Below, one piece after another: positions 1 through 5,159 of a stretch of DNA of 5,159 bases. Every line of letters starts with the position of its first letter. The first letter of the stretch is position 1. The notes under the pieces were generated by a model. That model had not been told where the DNA came from. It saw only the letters and a list, made by a program, of their open reading frames with translations, and did no database searches. The translations under genes and the position numbers were made by a program. Source of the stretch: an uncultured Clostridia bacterium (lineage in GTDB: Bacteria > Bacillota > Clostridia > Christensenellales > Borkfalkiaceae); assembly GCA_934273135.1 (NCBI GenBank), contig CAKQSU010000097.1, positions 1-5,159 of the forward strand, read 5' to 3'.

Positions 1-1438
1 ACGCTATATCGTAAAGATTAAATTCAAGCTTTACTATTTCGCTGTTTAATTTTTCTTTGCCGTCCGCTTCCGAAGCGGGGTAGAGCGTTTTTGTTTTTGC
101 AAAGTCGGTTAAGGCTACGTACGGCTTTTCGATTCCGCCTTTCGTGTAAGGCGCGGTAGCGTACAATTGAACAACCTCTTTACCCGCAACTTTTCCCGTG
201 TTTTTGACTTCGACCAAAACTTCAACCGTGGTGTTTTTGTCTTTTATTTCCGCGCCGTTTGCAAGCGTTGAGGACGTTTCCTGTCCGTTTGTTTTTACCG
301 TTACGCCCTTTAAAGCCCATTCAAAGCTCGTGTACGTAAGCCCGTAACCGAACGGATACTGAACGACTTTGTCGTAAGAAGTGCCTTTTGCGGTGAAGTA
401 TCCTTCCTTGTCCGCCGTTTCGTACCACTTATAGCCGATATAGATGTCTTCCGTATAAGCGATCTGCTTCGACGAGCCGTAAGAAGCGACGACCGCGTCG
501 GATGCGTATGGGGCGTTTTCCGTGGTGGAATAAGCAAAAGTATCGGTCGTTTTTCCGCTGGGGTTAACTTCGCCGTTAAGTATTTTGCCTATGGCGTTCG
601 CGCCCGACTGCCCGGTATATGGAACGTACATAACCGCGTCCACACCGTCAAGCTCTTCTAAAAGCCCGAGTTCCATCACGTTGCCGCTGTTGACTATAAC
701 GATTACGTTTTCAAAGTTGTCCGCGCAGTATCTTATCATCGCTTCTTCCTTTAAGGAAATCTGACAAAAGTTTCTTTTGTCGGCGTCCGAATCGGTGTAA
801 GTGACGTTCCAGGGCATGTTGAAAGATTGCGAGCCGACGTCGGCAATGTTAGCGTCATCGCCGCGGTTTTCGCCCGTAAAGCGCGAAATAGCAACGATTG
901 CCGTGTCGGAATACGCCTTTGCGTAGTTTCTGTACGTAAGCGAAGAGTCCTTACCCCACCAATCGGCGGCGGGATTAGCCTGCTTTTCCTTAAAGAAGTT
1001 GTAGAGGTTAGCATTTATCGCAAAGCCCGCGTTTTCAAGCGCGCCTTTTAGGAAAACCGCGTTTTCCTTTTCGAGCGTAACGGAGCCGGAGCCGCCGCCG
1101 AAAACGTAAAACCCGTTTACGTCGGAATCGGTGCCGCCCACGCCGAATAAGTTCACGTTATACTTTTCTTCTTCGTCAAGCTCGGAAAAGTCCAAGGGGA
1201 GCGTTCCGTTGTTTTTTAATAGGGTTATTCCCTCTTCGGCAACGCGTTGAATAACCTTGTCGCTTTCCGCAAGGGCCTCTGTCGAGCATGTCGTGTCGTA
1301 CACAATATTGTCCGGGCAAAGGTGAGAAGTTATTTCGTTCTCGTGCGCGTAACAAATGCAATCGCCCACGATTATGACGACAACAAGTATTACCGCGCCA
1401 ACCGTTGCAAGTATCTTTTTAATTAGTTGTGAATTCAT
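1..1438 (-). CDS. Membrane-anchored family 3 glycoside hydrolase (beta-glucosidase-like), permuted domain order, 3' end beyond window
   Basis: A continuous frame of 479 codons starts at ATG 1438-1436 and runs off the left edge without a stop. Residues about 8-25 form one hydrophobic helix after KK, with no lipobox, so it is an uncleaved anchor holding the enzyme outside the membrane. The GH3 C-terminal alpha/beta domain then comes first (about 60-365): AEEGITLLKNNGTLPL at 67-82, a GGGSGS loop at 114-119, ISRFTGE at 184-190, VNSGNVMELG at 249-258, LNGEVNPSGKTTDTF at 287-301, and YPFGYGLTYTSF at 361-372. A fibronectin-like domain follows (about 400-475, VKNTGKVAGKEVVQLY at 411-426). In ordinary GH3 enzymes the TIM barrel precedes these; here it must lie beyond the edge, as in Ruminococcus albus and Butyrivibrio beta-glucosidases. 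The nucleophile Asp is therefore not visible. Glu190 is a candidate acid/base by motif position. Substrate is probably a beta-linked oligosaccharide; exact specificity cannot be read. It follows the lipoprotein gene by 16 bp and is presumably co-transcribed. Confidence 0.93.
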   Translation of the reverse strand, partial: MNSQLIKKILATVGAVILVVVIIVGDCICYAHENEITSHLCPDNIVYDTTCSTEALAESDKVIQRVAEEGITLLKNNGTLPLDFSELDEEEKYNVNLFGVGGTDSDVNGFYVFGGGSGSVTLEKENAVFLKGALENAGFAINANLYNFFKEKQANPAADWWGKDSSLTYRNYAKAYSDTAIVAISRFTGENRGDDANIADVGSQSFNMPWNVTYTDSDADKRNFCQISLKEEAMIRYCADNFENVIVIVNSGNVMELGLLEELDGVDAVMYVPYTGQSGANAIGKILNGEVNPSGKTTDTFAYSTTENAPYASDAVVASYGSSKQIAYTEDIYIGYKWYETADKEGYFTAKGTSYDKVVQYPFGYGLTYTSFEWALKGVTVKTNGQETSSTLANGAEIKDKNTTVEVLVEVKNTGKVAGKEVVQLYATAPYTKGGIEKPYVALTDFAKTKTLYPASEADGKEKLNSEIVKLEFNLYDIA

Positions 1439-1443
1439 ATTAT

Positions 1444-1451
1444 CCTCTCTT
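1444..1451 (-). promoter_or_regulatory. Ribosome binding site of the GH3 gene
   Basis: The minus strand reads AAGAGAGG followed by the 5-nt spacer ATAAT and ATG at 1438. The site lies just after the TAA of the upstream reading frame, in a 16-bp gap too short for a separate promoter. This supports both the chosen start and translation from a shared mRNA. Confidence 0.8.
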
Positions 1452-1454
1452 GGC

Positions 1455-2414
1455 TTAGTCTTCTTTCATCTCTTCGATAATAAGCGTAAACGAAGCTTCT
1501 TCATTGCTTACGGGGTCTACAACCGTTACTTTTTGTTCGCCTACTTTTGTGTAGTCTATTTTGCCCTCAAGCATCCTTTCGGTTACGGGTACTTCCTTGC
1601 CGGAAGAAAGACGAATATATAAAAGCGTGTATTTTTCCGGGTGAAGCTCGGGCGTTAAGACCAAATCGGTGAGCTTTTCGCCCTTATTGAGATACAAAGC
1701 GTTTTTGGACAAGTCAACCCTTGAGCCGGTGCGAGTGCTTAAAATCTTCGCGCTTTCGGCTCCGTCGTTCTCAACTACTTCAAAATAGTCGATATTACCG
1801 GAAAACCCTTGCGGCATGTAAATACGGATAACGTTTTCTCCCTTCGTGAGTTCTACCGTCCCGATATCGAGCATACCCCAGAAGAACATGTTATACCAAC
1901 TCAAGAATTTTTGACCTTCTTTCAAATTAAGAGAAGCCTCGTCGCAATATTTTGACAATTGATTTCCCGCTACGAGATATTGGTTCTTATCGTTAAGCGT
2001 AAAAGCAAACTTTCCGTCCGCGCCCTTTGCTCCGTTGACGTTGACAGCAAAATTATTGCGAACGTTCCCGCCGCTAGTGCCGGCTGCTCTCGCTTTTATT
2101 TTGTAATTGCCCGCCTCGGGAACCTTGACGGTAAACTTGAAGTATACCGTTTTTCCGTTTTGTTGAGGACTAAGAGAAGAAACCGCGCCCTTACCGCTCG
2201 TGCCGTTGGCTATCTTTTGTTCGCCCGATATAACTCCGTCTTTAACTATCTGCGCTATAGACGTGTTTTCCTTTGCGGTGTAAGGCGTATTCGTTTCCGT
2301 GCCGAGAAGCGACGATTCGCTGTCTTTATCAACGCCGGAAAGCTTATAAACGCAATCTTCCGCTTCGATGAACGACGGCGAGATTATTTTGTCCGCTTCG
2401 ACAACCGTCAACAC
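1455..2414 (-). CDS. C-terminal segment of frameshifted surface lipoprotein: CBM6/CBM35-like module plus Ig-like domain
   Basis: This frame opens nominally at GTG 2414 and ends at TAA 1455 (319 codons). There is no Shine-Dalgarno sequence before the GTG, and its first residues (LTVVEAD) look like the last strand of an Ig domain begun in the frame upstream, so I read it as the second part of one gene and not an independent protein. Segment residues about 14-216 form a beta-sandwich carbohydrate-binding module. The start FIEAED (15-20) is typical of CBM6/35, as are KFTVKVPEAGNYKIKARA (93-110) and the closing strands GTVELTKGENVIRIYM and GNIDYFEVV (185-214). Aromatic clusters at 173-179 (WYNMFFW) are possible sugar-stacking residues, an inference only. 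Residues about 222-315 form another bacterial Ig-like domain ending IDYTKVGEQKVTVV...ASFTLII. The protein probably binds a glycan at the cell surface for the GH3 enzyme encoded next. The ligand cannot be predicted. Confidence 0.82.
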   Translation of the reverse strand: MLTVVEADKIISPSFIEAEDCVYKLSGVDKDSESSLLGTETNTPYTAKENTSIAQIVKDGVISGEQKIANGTSGKGAVSSLSPQQNGKTVYFKFTVKVPEAGNYKIKARAAGTSGGNVRNNFAVNVNGAKGADGKFAFTLNDKNQYLVAGNQLSKYCDEASLNLKEGQKFLSWYNMFFWGMLDIGTVELTKGENVIRIYMPQGFSGNIDYFEVVENDGAESAKILSTRTGSRVDLSKNALYLNKGEKLTDLVLTPELHPEKYTLLYIRLSSGKEVPVTERMLEGKIDYTKVGEQKVTVVDPVSNEEASFTLIIEEMKED

Positions 2415-3108
2415 TATCTTTTTTAACGTCCGGCAGGTATTCCACGGTAAGGGTAACTTCGCCCGCGCCGAGGTCTTTTGCGTTAACGGCGGTTTTGTCG
2501 GTAATTTCCGTTTCGCCTTTTTTGAGCTTCCATTCCTCGGCTTTTAATATGCTCGTGTAACCTTCCGTCGCAACCCTTACCGTTAAAACGGTAAAGTTTA
2601 TCGTTTCTTCGGTAGTGTAACGCTCTTTTAAGGCAGACGAGTCAACCGTCATCGTTAAGTCGGTCGGCAAAGCGACGGTTATTTCTATATCGAAAGTGTA
2701 GTCGTAACCGGGAACGCTTACGGTGATTTTTTTGTCGTCTTTACTAAGTTGTTCGCCTTTTTTGGTCCACGTCGTGAACTCGGAATCGAAAAAGCTTTTG
2801 CTCTTACCGTTAGATAATTTTGCCGTTGCGACAAGCCCCGTTATATCGAATACTTCGCCGGGATAGTAGCTTGTTTTCGGGGCAACGGTTACTTCCACGC
2901 TTTTTATCGTAGCTTTTTCCTCTTTATGCCCGGGGCATTTCAATTCGCATGCGGGGTCTTTGCAGTCCTTGTTGAGGCAATATCCGCACTTTGGGCATTT
3001 GCTTTCGCAAACGTGCGCTTCCGTTTTGCCGCAGCCCGACAATGCAAGGCACGTAAGCGACGCTATCGCGATAATAAAGCAAATTATCCGCTTTGTTAAT
3101 GCTTTCAT
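2344..3108 (-). CDS. N-terminal segment of frameshifted surface lipoprotein: lipobox, Cys-rich knuckle, two Ig-like domains
   Basis: ATG at 3108 has a good ribosome binding site and starts a type II signal peptide: KR at 6-7, a hydrophobic core at 8-23, and lipobox LSGC with Cys26 as the lipidated residue. The mature protein is thus anchored to the outer face of the membrane. Residues 32-61 are Cys-rich: H32, C34, C38, C41, C44, C49, C54, C58 and H61, resembling a small metal-binding knuckle. An Ig-like domain covers about 66-146 (YYPGEVFDITGL at 86-97 is typical of bacterial Ig-like repeats in surface proteins) and a second begins at about 148. Real homology ends near residue 230: after ...YLPDVKK this frame continues with about 24 residues (DSVDGCRSGQNN...) that look out of frame and stop at 2344. 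Dropping one A from the A6 run at 2419-2424 joins it to the CBM segment, giving an intact 550-residue lipoprotein with Ig, Ig, CBM and Ig domains. Confidence 0.85.
   Translation of the reverse strand: MKALTKRIICFIIAIASLTCLALSGCGKTEAHVCESKCPKCGYCLNKDCKDPACELKCPGHKEEKATIKSVEVTVAPKTSYYPGEVFDITGLVATAKLSNGKSKSFFDSEFTTWTKKGEQLSKDDKKITVSVPGYDYTFDIEITVALPTDLTMTVDSSALKERYTTEETINFTVLTVRVATEGYTSILKAEEWKLKKGETEITDKTAVNAKDLGAGEVTLTVEYLPDVKKDSVDGCRSGQNNLAVVHRSGRLRL
2419..2424 (-). other. Frameshift site at A6 homopolymer inside the lipoprotein gene
   Basis: The minus strand reads GTT AAA AAA GAT in the upstream frame. With five As it would read GTT AAA AAG ATA GTG TTG, giving VKKIVLTVVEAD, which completes the final strand of the second Ig domain and runs straight into the CBM. 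The two frames overlap from 2344 to 2414, and both encode convincing domains on either side. The cause (sequencing error, mutation or slippage) cannot be told from one sequence. Confidence 0.8.
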
Positions 3109-3118
3109 CTTTTTTTAG

Positions 3119-3126
3119 CTCCTTTT
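3119..3126 (-). promoter_or_regulatory. Ribosome binding site of the lipoprotein gene
   Basis: The minus strand reads AAAAGGAG, then a 10-nt A-rich spacer, then ATG at 3108. The spacing is slightly long but the core is strong, and the ATG is followed at once by a signal peptide, so the start is well supported. Confidence 0.8.
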
Positions 3127-3172
3127 CTTCCGCTCCGCTTTTGGCGGCGGGCGTGATACGCCCATCGGAAGA
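3126..3172 (-). promoter_or_regulatory. Branched fold in the lipoprotein mRNA leader
   Basis: Three perfect stems can form together in the minus-strand transcript. An outer 7-bp stem pairs TCTTCCG (3172-3166) with CGGAAGA (3132-3126). Inside it, one hairpin pairs GGGCG with CGCCC around a 5-nt loop (3149-3163) and a second pairs CCGC with GCGG (3135-3147). The result is a three-way junction that ends exactly where the Shine-Dalgarno begins. There is no T-run after it, so it is not an intrinsic terminator. It could stabilise the mRNA or control access to the ribosome binding site. I do not recognise it as a known riboswitch. Confidence 0.45.
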
Positions 3173-3196
3173 TAAACCGTTTTTTTGGTCGAAAAA

Positions 3197-3225
3197 AGCA
3201 TAACAAAAAAAGGAAAGCAACGCAA
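3197..3225 (-). promoter_or_regulatory. Probable activator-dependent promoter of the lipoprotein-GH3 operon
   Basis: On the minus strand a -10 element TATGCT (3202-3197) is preceded by TGT, making an extended -10. At exactly 17 bp upstream lies TTGCGT (3225-3220), matching only the TTG of the -35 consensus. A weak -35 with binding repeats upstream is what an activated promoter would look like: the proximal LytTR-like repeat ends 10 bp upstream of it. The predicted transcript start is near 3190, giving a leader of about 80 nt. This is a by-eye assignment. Confidence 0.45.
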
Positions 3226-3235
3226 TACTTTCCTT
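3205..3235 (-). terminator. Rho-independent terminator after the histidine kinase gene
   Basis: The minus strand has AAGGAAAG (3235-3228), a 10-nt loop, and its perfect complement CTTTCCTT (3217-3210), running into seven Ts at 3211-3205. It lies about 75 bp after the kinase stop. The stem is only moderately GC-rich, so readthrough is possible. It overlaps the -35 and spacer of the proposed promoter of the next operon. Confidence 0.6.
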
Positions 3236-3265
3236 GTGAACGGTCGAATTTTGCTTGTGAACGGT
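3233..3265 (-). promoter_or_regulatory. LytTR-type direct-repeat operator
   Basis: The 12-mer ACCGTTCACAAG occurs twice on the minus strand (3265-3254 and 3244-3233), an exact repeat with a 21-bp period. The core ACCGTTCAC (3265-3257 and 3244-3236) fits the AgrA/LytTR consensus (T/A)(A/C)(C/A)GTTN(A/G)(T/G) at all positions but the last, and the two cores are 12 bp apart, the known arrangement for these regulators (two helical turns). The repeats sit upstream of the proposed lipoprotein promoter, one gene away from a LytTR regulator gene. Target assignment is inference. Confidence 0.65.
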
Positions 3266-3309
3266 TTTGCAAGCGGGTTTAAAGCAATCTTTAAGTTTGC
3301 TTCCGCGGC

Positions 3310-4671
3310 TTATTTTGCGGACGGGAAGAGAATGGTTAAGGTGAAAACCTGCTTGTCGGTTTTTATGTCCATAGACCCGCCGTACTTTTCTACCGTGTGT
3401 TTTACGCTTTTCAAGCCGTAGCCATGAAAAGCCTTGTCGTTTTTAGTGGTGACGGGCAAGCCGTCCTTAAAGTCGGCTTCGCCCGCAAAGTTATTGAAGA
3501 TTTTTATTATCACTAACTTGCCGTTGGCAGTTATCTTCAAGCCTATCGAGCGTTCGCTCGCCTTTAGGCTCGCGGTCGCTTCAATCGCGTTGTCCAAAAG
3601 GTTGCCGAACAGCGAATACACTTCGTAATCGGGCATAAAATCGAGCTTGGTCGCGTCGAGTATGCAGGATAGGTCTATGCCTTTCGACTTGCAAACAAGG
3701 CTTTTTTCGGTAAGAACGACGTTCAGCGCTTCGCTCGGCGTGCGATAAGCGGAGTCGTAAATGTCTATGGCTTTTTTGATTTCCTCCCTTTCCTCGTCGG
3801 CGAATCCCTTTTCGTTGAACACCGCGTACATTTTGTGCTTTAAGTCGTGGCATTTTACGTTTATTACTTCGATGTTTTCTTTCATGAGCGCGTATTGGTC
3901 CTTTTCGCGCATGCGCATTTTTTTCACTACTTTAAGCTCCGATTCCGCGCCCGAACGCCGCGGCACTTCCACCAAAAGAACTATTACGAGTATGCAGCAC
4001 AAAAAGTTGTAGAAGTGCAGAAGCATTTCGACAACGAAAACTATCGTTTTGTCTTTCGGGAAAACCGAAGCGAGGACGCGCGTCGGAACGACGAACGTTA
4101 CGACGGAACTTACCACAAGGTCGATTAGCAGTATCAACGCCGAAAGAGCCATCGTCACGATATCGCCCATTTCGTTCGCGCCGGCTTTGCGCACGGTCGG
4201 GGCAAAGAAAATCCCGTTGAGAGAATACACGAGCGTGTACAAAAAAATGTAGACTATCAAAAAATAATAGTTTTCCGCCGAAATTACCGTAAGTTCGCTC
4301 GAATCGTAAAAGTCAAGCGAAACGTCGACGGTCGTTTCCATCGTGACGTTGAACATTTCGTATGCTTCCGATGCGATGTGCTGAACGGTATAGCCCGCAA
4401 CGGCGCACAAAAGTATGCTCTTAAAAGGCGCGTCGAAGCATATTACGCCCGCCGCGAGCGTTAAGGCGAACAAAAACGTGAACGTGAAAAAGTGAACGAA
4501 AAAGTTTTCGGCTTTCGGCGGCGCGAGAAAAGAGAGAGCGACGCAACCTATAACGCAAAGCGCGGCTCTCAGCCAAAAAAGTTTTCTGCGTTCAAAGTCT
4601 TTTGCGAAAAGTATTTCCGCAATAATAAGCTCGATTACGAATATCGGGCGAAAGAAAAACATCTGCGACAT
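3310..4671 (-). CDS. GHKL-family (AgrC-like, HPK10 type) membrane sensor histidine kinase
   Basis: This 453-residue protein has about seven hydrophobic segments (roughly 9-23, 33-50, 57-79, 84-101, 133-156, 169-196 and 209-234), the multi-pass sensor typical of AgrC/VirS-like kinases, then a cytoplasmic linker at 240-270. The phosphoacceptor region reads NVKCHDLKHKM (271-281), with His275 the likely phosphorylated residue. The ATPase half has an N-box FGNLLDNAIEA (355-365, Asn361 likely binding Mg-ATP) and a glycine-rich lid HGYGLKSV (416-423), matching the HATPase_c_5 type. The predicted role is ATP-dependent autophosphorylation and phosphotransfer to the LytTR regulator encoded just upstream. 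No separate periplasmic ligand domain is seen, so the signal is probably read by the membrane part, as with autoinducing peptides. The start at Met1 is preferred over Met4 because GAGG lies 6 nt before it. The ligand is unknown, and no peptide or processing-protease gene is visible nearby. Confidence 0.92.
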   Translation of the reverse strand: MSQMFFFRPIFVIELIIAEILFAKDFERRKLFWLRAALCVIGCVALSFLAPPKAENFFVHFFTFTFLFALTLAAGVICFDAPFKSILLCAVAGYTVQHIASEAYEMFNVTMETTVDVSLDFYDSSELTVISAENYYFLIVYIFLYTLVYSLNGIFFAPTVRKAGANEMGDIVTMALSALILLIDLVVSSVVTFVVPTRVLASVFPKDKTIVFVVEMLLHFYNFLCCILVIVLLVEVPRRSGAESELKVVKKMRMREKDQYALMKENIEVINVKCHDLKHKMYAVFNEKGFADEEREEIKKAIDIYDSAYRTPSEALNVVLTEKSLVCKSKGIDLSCILDATKLDFMPDYEVYSLFGNLLDNAIEATASLKASERSIGLKITANGKLVIIKIFNNFAGEADFKDGLPVTTKNDKAFHGYGLKSVKHTVEKYGGSMDIKTDKQVFTLTILFPSAK

Positions 4672-4677
4672 TTTATT

Positions 4678-4681
4678 CCTC
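4678..4681 (-). promoter_or_regulatory. Ribosome binding site of the histidine kinase gene
   Basis: GAGG followed by the 6-nt spacer AATAAA precedes ATG 4671 on the minus strand. A second purine-rich stretch, AGGAGAGG at 4691-4698, lies further upstream but has no ATG, GTG or TTG at usable distance, so it does not define another gene. Confidence 0.7.
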
Positions 4682-4802
4682 GTTTGATATGCCTCTCCTA
4701 AAGTGTCTAACTTTTGGGTTCACATCGGTTTTGGTTTGCTTTTGTTTTTGCTTTTGGGCTGGTTTTTTGCTTTCGGGCGGCTTTTGCGCCGTTGCCGTTT
4801 TT
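4682..4802 (-). other. A-rich low-complexity spacer between regulator and kinase genes
   Basis: About 120 bp on the minus strand, mostly short repeats of the type GCAAAAGC and ACAAAAGC, with very few Ts. There is no convincing hairpin plus T-tail for the regulator transcript, so the regulator and kinase are probably co-transcribed. A small peptide gene was sought, because agr-type loci carry one, but none with both a start and a ribosome binding site was found. Confidence 0.5.
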
Positions 4803-5159
4803 TCACATATCGAAGTTGCCGTAAAACTCCGTCAAGGCTTGCATAAATTCCTTTTTTCGCCTTCTCGCAAGAATAAGCTTGTCGCCGCCGACTGTTATTT
4901 CTAAGTCTTCCACTTCCTTTACATGCCGCAAGTTGACGATGAGCGAACGCGAACATTTGAAAAACCCGTTCTTGATAAGGTACGGTTCGACTTCCTGCAA
5001 ACTCTTTGTCGTGACTTCTATGTCCTTGTCGAGCGTGTGATAAATAAGCCGATAATTGTATATATCGACGTATTTTACGTCGGCAAGTTCGAGGTTGAAC
5101 GTCGTGTTGTTGACTTTTATCTCCATGAGCTTGCCTTTTTTACTCATAAGGTTATCCAT
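4803..5159 (-). CDS. LytTR-domain response regulator, C-terminal DNA-binding part (5' end at or beyond window edge)
   Basis: The visible 118 residues end at TGA 4803 and form a complete LytTR domain. It begins EIKVNNTTFNLELADVKYVD (13-32), continues with YNYRLIYHT (34-42), has the diagnostic FFKCSRSLIVNLRHVKEV (66-83), and ends LARRRKKEF (97-105). LytTR domains insert loops into successive major grooves of direct-repeat DNA. By my recalled alignment to AgrA, the DNA contacts His169, Asn201 and Arg233 fall at Tyr36, Arg71 and Arg99 here; Arg at the middle position is common in the family. The ATG at the very edge (5159) may be an internal Met: most such regulators have an N-terminal receiver (REC) domain with the phosphorylated Asp, which would lie outside the window. 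Its partner is very likely the GHKL kinase encoded next. A stand-alone LytTR protein is the alternative. Confidence 0.88.
   Translation of the reverse strand: MDNLMSKKGKLMEIKVNNTTFNLELADVKYVDIYNYRLIYHTLDKDIEVTTKSLQEVEPYLIKNGFFKCSRSLIVNLRHVKEVEDLEITVGGDKLILARRRKKEFMQALTEFYGNFDM

Noticed and set aside
2412..2414. GTG at 2414 as the true start of an independent CBM protein.
   Set aside because: No Shine-Dalgarno precedes it, no signal peptide follows, and the first residues complete an Ig strand begun in the upstream frame.
1959..2426. Plus-strand frame of 155 codons opposite the CBM segment.
   Set aside because: No recognisable domain, Arg-rich shadow composition, and the minus frame encodes clear CBM and Ig domains.
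3279..3294. AT-rich hairpin TTAAAG-4 nt-CTTTAA just after the kinase stop.
   Set aside because: All-weak stem with no following T-run on the minus strand. The stem-loop with T7 tail at 3205-3235 is a better terminator.
4707..4715. Single LytTR-like half-site (AAAGTTAGA on the minus strand) before the kinase gene.
   Set aside because: No second half-site occurs 21-22 bp away on either side, and the last base mismatches the consensus.
4778..4803. Hairpin CGGC-loop-GCCG followed by six Ts on the plus strand.
   Set aside because: Stem of only 4 bp, 6 nt before the Ts, and no plus-strand gene that it could terminate.
4720..4956. Minus-strand reading frame of 78 codons with a very Lys/Arg/Pro-rich end.
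   Set aside because: It lies out of frame over the LytTR coding region, lacks a ribosome binding site, and its basic end comes from the A-rich spacer.

Overview
The window carries one co-oriented block, all on the minus strand, read from right to left: the C-terminal LytTR DNA-binding part of a response regulator (4803-5159, cut by the right edge), an AgrC-like GHKL-family membrane histidine kinase (3310-4671), a cell-surface lipoprotein with Ig-like domains and a CBM6/CBM35-like module (1455-3108, broken by a single frameshift at an A6 run), and a membrane-anchored, domain-permuted family 3 glycoside hydrolase (1-1438, cut by the left edge). I see no plus-strand gene, tRNA, rRNA, CRISPR array or insertion sequence.

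The organism is most likely an uncultured anaerobic Clostridia-type Firmicute. The reasons are strong AGGAG/GAGG Shine-Dalgarno sites, a classical lipobox, a LytTR plus GHKL regulator pair, the permuted GH3 layout known from Ruminococcus and Butyrivibrio beta-glucosidases, and a Cys-rich segment after the lipobox of a kind I associate with gut Clostridia. This is an inference from gene style, not an identification.

The 201-bp gap between the kinase and the lipoprotein (3109-3309) is the most informative non-coding stretch. On the minus strand it holds, in order: a pair of identical direct repeats (ACCGTTCAC core, 12-bp spacer, 21-bp period) that fit the published LytTR/AgrA binding-site consensus at 8 of 9 positions; a hairpin with a T7 tail suited to ending the kinase transcript; a weak promoter with an extended -10 and a poor -35; a leader able to fold into a branched structure; and a good ribosome binding site. 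The simplest reading is that the LytTR regulator encoded next door activates the lipoprotein-GH3 operon from these repeats.

The proposed system is therefore a self-contained module. A membrane kinase senses an unknown extracellular signal, a LytTR regulator relays it, and the output is a surface glycan-binding lipoprotein plus a surface-anchored beta-glycosidase. No AgrB-like processing protease or AgrD-like peptide gene is visible here, so the signal could be a peptide encoded outside the window or something else, such as a saccharide. The lipoprotein frameshift is either a sequencing or assembly error, a real mutation, or transcript slippage. The domain continuity across it argues that one 550-residue protein was intended.
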